Below the pieces are notes generated by a model, which did no database searches, was not told where the DNA came from, and saw only the letters and a list, made by a program, of their open reading frames with translations. The translations under genes and the position numbers were made by a program. This document shows, piece after piece, positions 35,995 through 40,079 of a stretch of DNA of 40,079 bases. Location of the stretch: NCBI GenBank assembly GCA_949297365.1, contig CASFSL010000025.1:1-40079 (forward strand), in the 5' to 3' direction. Each line of letters begins with the position of its first letter. Position 1 is the first letter of the stretch. Source of the DNA: an uncultured Bacteroidales bacterium. Its GTDB lineage: Bacteria > Bacteroidota > Bacteroidia > Bacteroidales > UBA932.

Positions 35995-36865
35995 GAAGTT
36001 GTTTAAATTTTATTCAAAAATAATTTTATGGCAGCGATATGCATCATGGCTTCGTGCGTGTCCGCCCTGTATTCATAGTCAATGGTCAGCCTCCTGAAGT
36101 TCTCAAACCATGAGAAAGTGCGCTCGACAATCCATCTTTTGGGCAAGGGGACAAATGTGTCCTTCCGTTTGTCAGACCTGAGTACGATATCCAGTTCGCA
36201 ATGTAGCAGTTTCATGAGCGTGTTCCTGACAGCCTCGCCCCTGTAACCTCCGTCCGCCAGAATCCGTTTCAGCCTCGGGAATTTGTATCTCATGGATTCG
36301 AACACCTCTTCCGCCCCGACGCTGTCATGTACGTTCGCAGGATGGGCTCTCACCGACATAGGAAGCCCCAGAGTGTCTACCACTATGTGCTCCTTCCTTC
36401 CCTTTATCTTTTTGTTCCCATCTATCCCCCTTTGACCGTCAGTATGGTGGGAGGTCCTGACACTCCTTGAGTCGATGATTCCCAAGCCGGGACTCTCGAC
36501 CCTGCCCGAAAGACGTCGCACAATGCCGCGGAGGGTGTCGAAGATTTCTTCCAGCAAGCCCTTGTTCTTCCACTTGTTGAAGTAATAATATACTGTCTGC
36601 CACGGAGCGAAATCCGAGGGGTGCATTCTCCACTGCACGCCGGTCTTTACTATGTACAGAATGCCGTCAAATATAGAACGCAGCGAATATTTTCTGAATC
36701 TTTCTTTGGGGTCTAACATATTTTTTATAACTTGCCACTGTTTATCAGTCAGGTTGGTTGGGTATTTACACATAACTTTAATGTCTTGGTAAACATAAAG
36801 TTACGAAAAATATTCCAATCAACCTACTGATTCATAATTAATTATAAATAAATTTAAACGGCTTC
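35995..36865 (-). mobile_element. IS5-family insertion sequence, apparently intact
   Basis: The inverted ends GAAGTTGTTTAAATTT (35995-36010) and, reversed, GAAGCCGTTTAAATTT (36865-36850) match at 14 of 16 positions. The 871-base element is flanked by a three-base TTA duplication (35992-35994 and 36866-36868), typical of IS5. The left end overlaps the transposase stop codon. It has inserted next to a decayed element and a transposase remnant. Confidence 0.82.
36003..36773 (-). CDS. IS5-family transposase
   Basis: The 256-residue DDE transposase has an N-terminal helical domain beginning YPTNLTDKQWQVIKNML, the segment RSIFDGILYIVKTGVQWRMHP, and the catalytic aspartates in GIIDSRSVRTSHH and ILADGGYRG. 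The glutamate is in RWIVERTFSWFENFRRL. It is full length with no internal stop, so the element may be active. The same family includes many single-gene elements of about 870 bases. Its low GC matches the accessory region rather than the core genes. Confidence 0.93.
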   Translation of the reverse strand: MCKYPTNLTDKQWQVIKNMLDPKERFRKYSLRSIFDGILYIVKTGVQWRMHPSDFAPWQTVYYYFNKWKNKGLLEEIFDTLRGIVRRLSGRVESPGLGIIDSRSVRTSHHTDGQRGIDGNKKIKGRKEHIVVDTLGLPMSVRAHPANVHDSVGAEEVFESMRYKFPRLKRILADGGYRGEAVRNTLMKLLHCELDIVLRSDKRKDTFVPLPKRWIVERTFSWFENFRRLTIDYEYRADTHEAMMHIAAIKLFLNKI

Positions 36866-36868
36866 TTA

Positions 36869-36990
36869 AACTATAGCCAATGCCTCAGAACGCATCTTTT
36901 CGTGGCGGAGCTGTTCTTCCAACTCTTCGATGCGTGCGCGAAGAACGTTAACATCATCCGTAGAATTGTTTTGACAATATGGTTTTCTTT
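36869..36990 (-). pseudogene. Remnant of an IS transposase OrfA coiled coil
   Basis: On the minus strand a frame reads through VNVLRARIEELEEQLRHEKM and ends EALAIV at the TTA duplication of the IS5 element. Such coiled coils close the first ORF of IS3-like elements in this phylum. Beyond the IS5 insertion (35957-35994) the sequence continues with an RKKG-like frame that is cut by the older element. The call rests on pattern recognition of a short segment. Confidence 0.35.
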
Positions 36991-37024
36991 CATCTATGCG
37001 AAAATTGACTTCGTGTAGTTGAAA

Positions 37025-37032
37025 TATCTTTG
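37025..37032 (+). promoter_or_regulatory. -7 promoter box upstream of the DUF3825 gene
   Basis: TATCTTTG lies 130 bases before ATG 37162. The resulting leader of about 120 bases contains a perfect GGTTATC/GATAACC hairpin (37120-37126 with 37130-37136, loop GCA) about 25 bases before the start codon. Confidence 0.5.
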
Positions 37033-37119
37033 CATCAAGAAATACAGCACTGTTCTACCCTGACAGACAAAATGGCAGAGTAAAGTGACAGGAACGGTAT
37101 TTGATTTTGAAGTTGCGAA

Positions 37120-37136
37120 GGTTATCGCAGATAACC
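37120..37136 (+). promoter_or_regulatory. Leader hairpin before the DUF3825 gene
   Basis: Perfect seven-base arms GGTTATC and GATAACC enclose GCA. It is AT-rich enough to be marginal as an RNA structure but could also be a DNA operator for the neighbouring WYL regulator. Confidence 0.4.
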
Positions 37137-37161
37137 ATAAACTAATAAAAATTAGAGTTTT

Positions 37162-38733
37162 ATGACAAATTTTGAAATCAAGGCCCTCATCGAAGGTGCC
37201 TATGCTCAGACCCCTACTCTTCCAGGGTTCTGGCTCAAGTATGACGAGTTTCGCGAGAAGTTCAACGAACTCATTGCTTCCCGTAGCGACATCCCCATTG
37301 ATGTCGAAAAAGTTATCTCGGAGTTATATCCGGGTTCTTCCTTCATGGACCAGTATCAGCTGCAAGGCTCGGAAGATGTTTTCCGCGCTTTTCGGATTGC
37401 TCCTAATAAGTTGGTCATCCAGAGAGAACTGAAAAAAAAGATTGAAGCGATCTTACGCGAGGCCTCTGGTGATTCAGATGGTTGGAAGAACTTCGCCGTG
37501 ATTGGAGCTAAGGGGCTCAAGCCAGAGATTCTTGCGATGGGCTTTATTGGCATCCGACAGGCAGTGGAATGTTTGTTCCGCGGTCGTTTTGAATTTCGTT
37601 CAGGAAAGCCGACCAAGCACGAAGCGCCTGTGCTTATCAGAGATAAGAAAGAATTGAGTACACCATCGGATGCCACGTCTACTTTCTCTGGTGTGAAGCA
37701 AGAACGCGTAAGAAAAAACCCGAAACAGGGTTCTTTTATTGGGGATGCCATTGATGCCTTCGCTTATTTCCCTCGCCCCAAGAACTCAATCACCTATGGC
37801 TGGGATGCAGCAATCAACGAATTGGCAACAAACCTCGCCCTTGAGGAAAGGTGGTACTATTCTGAAGATGACAAGCAAAAGAAACCCATCCTCAAGAATT
37901 ATCTAAGCTATACGTTTGAGCGCCTCCAATTTGAGGACGCCGAAGAAACACGTAAAGCCGCCGAGGAGAATCGAGATGCCGTCCTGAAGATACTCGTTAA
38001 TGAAAAGCATGCACTGTTCAATACAGGACTGGTCAACAACATTTATGAGCCCATCTATGCTTTCTTCAAGAAGAACGACGGATCGAATCCAGTTGTATCG
38101 CAGCCCTGGATATTCATCGCGTTCGGAACTGCAAACAGCTACTACCAGAATATTATAACTGATTTCCCCTATCGCCCCAAGAGGGCCCAGTATTTCACGG
38201 ACTCAAGTGATCTCTTCTACGACACGAATGCTGCCATTCCAACGCTCAACTGGGAGCATTTCATCAAGGACAACATAGAGCGGCTACCTCTTGGCTTCGT
38301 GAAAAAGGGCGCACCTGAAGGTTATCCGTTCTGTGATAATCCTGATTCTCTGTCCCGGCCCCAGCGCCAGGCATATTTCAAGAAGATGGCTGATGACATT
38401 TTCGAGGATGATGACTGGATGCAGTTCTTGACCACAAAGTTCAAGAATGCCTTAAATATCACACTCAGCCGTGTTGCTTGGAACTATAAGACAGCAATTC
38501 CTGTGTATTATGTTGAAAAACATCAGCTCTCATTGCTGCTTCCACTGGCACTTGAGAAAAAGGATGTCATTGACGTCGCTCTTGTGGTCGAGCATAAAGT
38601 CAACAAGGAGAAAAAAATCAACAACTACGTTGGTCGGACGATTTTCACCTTGCAGATGGCATATTCGAACGCTCGCTTGATTACACGTCCAGACAGCGAT
38701 TGGCTTATGGCGGATATGAATCCGGGCAAGTAA
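37162..38733 (+). CDS. DUF3825 protein with N-terminal LOTUS-like segment
   Basis: The 523-residue soluble protein has a C-terminal DUF3825 domain (about 210-520). Recognisable segments are LALEERWYYSEDD, PILKNYLSYTFERLQFE, LFNTGLVNNIYEPIYAFF and the closing TIFTLQMAYSNARLITRPDSDWL-like strand-helix pattern. Residues about 88-145 (DGWKNFAVIGAKGLKPEI, GFIGIRQAVECLF) resemble an OST-HTH/LOTUS fold, an RNA-binding winged helix. The biochemical function of DUF3825 is unknown. The gene has lower GC than the core, follows a promoter within a transposon-scarred region, and is immediately upstream of a WYL regulator, a common layout in phage-defence islands. The RNA-related role is inference. Confidence 0.8.
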   Translation: MTNFEIKALIEGAYAQTPTLPGFWLKYDEFREKFNELIASRSDIPIDVEKVISELYPGSSFMDQYQLQGSEDVFRAFRIAPNKLVIQRELKKKIEAILREASGDSDGWKNFAVIGAKGLKPEILAMGFIGIRQAVECLFRGRFEFRSGKPTKHEAPVLIRDKKELSTPSDATSTFSGVKQERVRKNPKQGSFIGDAIDAFAYFPRPKNSITYGWDAAINELATNLALEERWYYSEDDKQKKPILKNYLSYTFERLQFEDAEETRKAAEENRDAVLKILVNEKHALFNTGLVNNIYEPIYAFFKKNDGSNPVVSQPWIFIAFGTANSYYQNIITDFPYRPKRAQYFTDSSDLFYDTNAAIPTLNWEHFIKDNIERLPLGFVKKGAPEGYPFCDNPDSLSRPQRQAYFKKMADDIFEDDDWMQFLTTKFKNALNITLSRVAWNYKTAIPVYYVEKHQLSLLLPLALEKKDVIDVALVVEHKVNKEKKINNYVGRTIFTLQMAYSNARLITRPDSDWLMADMNPGK

Positions 38734-38750
38734 ATCCAGTTGAATACATG

Positions 38751-38780
38751 AGAGCCTCGTCAGGAATGACGGGGCTCTTT
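38751..38780 (+). terminator. Terminator hairpin of the DUF3825 gene
   Basis: AGAGCCTCGTCA (38751-38762) pairs with TGACGGGGCTCT (38767-38778, one G-U) around GGAA, followed by only a few T's. Those T's are also the first bases of the next palindrome (38778-38800). Confidence 0.7.
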
Positions 38781-38800
38781 GCGAAGATACGTTTCGCAAA
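38778..38800. promoter_or_regulatory. Palindrome over the WYL gene promoter, likely operator
   Basis: TTTGCGAA (38778-38785) and TTCGCAAA (38793-38800) are a perfect inverted repeat with a 7-base spacer. It covers the region where the -33 element of the promoter at 38808 should lie, so a bound regulator would block the WYL gene; autoregulation by the WYL protein is the simplest idea. Confidence 0.55.
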
Positions 38801-38807
38801 ATATCCG

Positions 38808-38815
38808 TATCTTTG
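38808..38815 (+). promoter_or_regulatory. -7 promoter box of the WYL regulator gene
   Basis: TATCTTTG lies 24 bases before ATG 38840 and eight bases after the end of a perfect palindrome. Confidence 0.7.
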
Positions 38816-38839
38816 TCTCCGTAACCAATTAGAACAAGT

Positions 38840-39928
38840 ATGCCAGCAAACAAAAACGCCGTCGTAAGATATATTATTCTGGACAGGATGCTGTCGGATC
38901 AGCACCATTACTACACCCGTACTCAGTTGTTGAACTCAGTGAACGATTCTCTGAAAGGCATTGACGAAGCCCTGCAAGTGAGCAAGCGAACGATAGAAAT
39001 GGACTTGAGGGATATGGAGGATATTTTCCAGATTGACCTTGATGAGAGCAAGATTATCAACGGTAAGAAAGTAATCCGGTATGCCGACCAGACGAGATCC
39101 ATTTTCTCAAAGCCTCTATCGGACGATGAGAAAATGCTTCTTAAAGAAGTGTTAAGCACGCTTGGGCAGTTCTCTGGTCTTGATAATTTCATATGGCTGG
39201 ATGACCTGAAAACAAAACTGGGAAACCAACTATCTTTCGGAGGGAGCGAGTTTGACGCCGGGAATGGCGTTCCGCAGAGAAAAGTGATTAGTTTCAGTTC
39301 AAACGAATTCCTTCAGAATAAGGAATACTTGGGCTGGTTCTTCTCTGCCATAACAAACAAGAAAGTCGTTTCCATCTCATACCGGAAGTTTGATGCCGAG
39401 AGTGCGCAGGAAATCATCGCCTACCCCTACATGCTTAAGCAATATAGGGATAGATGGTATCTGCTATGTACCCCTACTTGCGACAAAACACTACCTTACA
39501 ACTCTCATTTCATTGCCAATATCCCACTGGACAGGATTGAGGCCTATGAGGAAGTTCAAAACATTCCTTATGTTGAGTGTCAGGTTGACATCGACGAACT
39601 CTTCGATGACATCGTGGGAGTGACATATTACTGGGACAAACCCGTTGAACACGTTGTGTTCGCCGTTCACAAGTCCTCCGCCAACTATATCCGTACAAAA
39701 CCAATTCATCCATATCAGGCTGAATTGTCGAAAGACAACCAAGCGGAACTACGACTGAAACACCCCCTGTTGAAGGATTTCGCATTCTTCTCCCTGGATT
39801 GCAAATTGAACTACGAACTATTGTCGTTGTTCAGGAGTTATGGCCCCAATCTGGTTGTTCTCTCCCCAGAAAAGTTAAGGGATGAAATGAAAGAATGCGT
39901 CAAGCGACAGTTGGAGTTATACTCTTAG
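38840..39928 (+). CDS. WYL-domain transcriptional regulator
   Basis: The 362-residue protein has an N-terminal winged-helix DNA-binding domain (about 1-75, with the recognition region VSKRTIEMDLRDMEDIF) and a WYL domain (about 170-250) containing the literal WYL in QYRDRWYLLCTP. A C-terminal WCX-like region (about 265-360) follows. WYL proteins sense nucleic acids or nucleotides and often keep defence operons silent until infection. It has its own promoter with a palindrome over it and is followed by another complex promoter for a gene leaving the window. The DUF3825 gene lies 106 bases upstream in the same orientation. Confidence 0.92.
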   Translation: MPANKNAVVRYIILDRMLSDQHHYYTRTQLLNSVNDSLKGIDEALQVSKRTIEMDLRDMEDIFQIDLDESKIINGKKVIRYADQTRSIFSKPLSDDEKMLLKEVLSTLGQFSGLDNFIWLDDLKTKLGNQLSFGGSEFDAGNGVPQRKVISFSSNEFLQNKEYLGWFFSAITNKKVVSISYRKFDAESAQEIIAYPYMLKQYRDRWYLLCTPTCDKTLPYNSHFIANIPLDRIEAYEEVQNIPYVECQVDIDELFDDIVGVTYYWDKPVEHVVFAVHKSSANYIRTKPIHPYQAELSKDNQAELRLKHPLLKDFAFFSLDCKLNYELLSLFRSYGPNLVVLSPEKLRDEMKECVKRQLELYS

Positions 39929-39970
39929 TTCCGCTATTTTAAGCTGTAACTTCCGCTAAACCACGGAATA
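39929..39970. promoter_or_regulatory. Paired TTCCGCTA repeats and left arm of a long-range inverted repeat
   Basis: TTCCGCTA occurs at 39929-39936 and 39951-39958, 22 bases apart (two helical turns). CCACGGAATA (39961-39970) is the exact inverse of TATTCCGTGG at 40026-40035, so the arms bracket a terminator and a promoter. Cooperative repressor binding with DNA looping is one reading. Confidence 0.5.
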
Positions 39971-39988
39971 TTTTTCAAAAATCTAAGC

Positions 39989-40013
39989 CACACTATTGCA
40001 GGTGTGTTTTTTT
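39989..40013 (+). terminator. Terminator of the WYL regulator gene
   Basis: CACAC (39989-39993) pairs with GTGTG (40002-40006), followed by seven T's (40007-40013). The stem is short but the T tract is strong. Confidence 0.65.
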
Positions 40014-40017
40014 GTTC

Positions 40018-40025
40018 TATCTTTG
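40018..40025 (+). promoter_or_regulatory. -7 promoter box of the gene at the right edge
   Basis: TATCTTTG lies immediately before the right arm TATTCCGTGG (40026-40035) of the 10-base inverted repeat and 26 bases before ATG 40052, so a protein on that arm would cover the transcription start. Confidence 0.65.
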
Positions 40026-40051
40026 TATTCCGTGGTACGGTATATATAACT

Positions 40052-40079
40052 ATGGCAGAATCATCATATCCCCAGTGGG
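40052..40079 (+). CDS. Start of an unidentified gene (partial)
   Basis: ATG 40052 opens a frame reading MAESSYPQW up to the window edge. It has a well-placed promoter. Nine residues are too few to name a family; its neighbours suggest it may be the effector or first gene of the operon controlled by the WYL regulator. Confidence 0.5.

Noticed and set aside
36850-37161. Attachment site or integrase for an integrative element
   Set aside because: No tyrosine or serine recombinase gene and no tRNA end are present in the window; the visible mobility is by insertion sequences only.

Overview
The window looks like a chromosomal segment of a Bacteroidales bacterium with a fairly GC-rich genome. Most genes are preceded by the Bacteroidota -7 promoter box TAnnTTTG, and most lack a strong Shine-Dalgarno site. 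The gene content also fits this group: a five-repeat DUF349 protein, a YidC with a large periplasmic domain, a membrane-anchored TPR/LuxR-type regulator, LpxB and DapF. The species cannot be fixed from the sequence alone.

Positions 1-29930 are mostly housekeeping genes in short operons. A protein of unknown function (408-1421) is followed by trmD (minus strand), which is divergent from the operon DUF349-yidC-yggS. The minus-strand operon surE-lpxB-dapF is divergent from gapA. Next come a TPR/HTH membrane regulator, an intergenic region that may encode a structured small RNA, and an operon of a kinase-less membrane sensor, a TrkH-type potassium channel and an SF1B helicase. A THUMP-like methyltransferase gene is divergent from a phosphohexomutase gene. 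The minus-strand operon queE-C1B peptidase-pssA is divergent from a ClpB that lacks its N-terminal domain. After clpB come a HEPN/MNT toxin-antitoxin pair, a LysO-type lysine exporter, and pyrE with an SRPBCC-like gene and an RsmF-like rRNA methyltransferase. Two convergent intergenic regions (about 7.0-7.2 kb and 16.9-17.1 kb) each hold two copies of the same palindromic element, built on GAGRGTGTACC and its inverse.

Positions 30147-40079 form an accessory region with visibly lower GC and different codon use. A truncated host gene end (30147-30284) abuts a two-gene minus-strand operon. That operon encodes an AAA/DUF4143 ATPase and a 950-residue protein joining an archaeo-eukaryotic-type primase, an SF2 helicase and a PLD-like domain. 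Two insertion sequences follow: a decayed Zn-finger transposase element with matching ends (34801-35956) and an apparently intact IS5-family element (35995-36865) flanked by a TTA duplication and a transposase remnant. The right end holds a DUF3825 protein with a LOTUS-like segment, a WYL-domain regulator, and the first codons of a further gene behind an elaborate promoter. This looks like the left edge of a regulated defence or conflict locus that continues past the window.

The best candidates for undescribed biology are: (i) the ATPase plus primase-helicase operon with a paired operator-like repeat in its leader; (ii) the DUF3825/WYL locus with its palindromes; (iii) the palindromic element family confined to convergent gene junctions; and (iv) the possible small RNA next to the TPR/HTH regulator.
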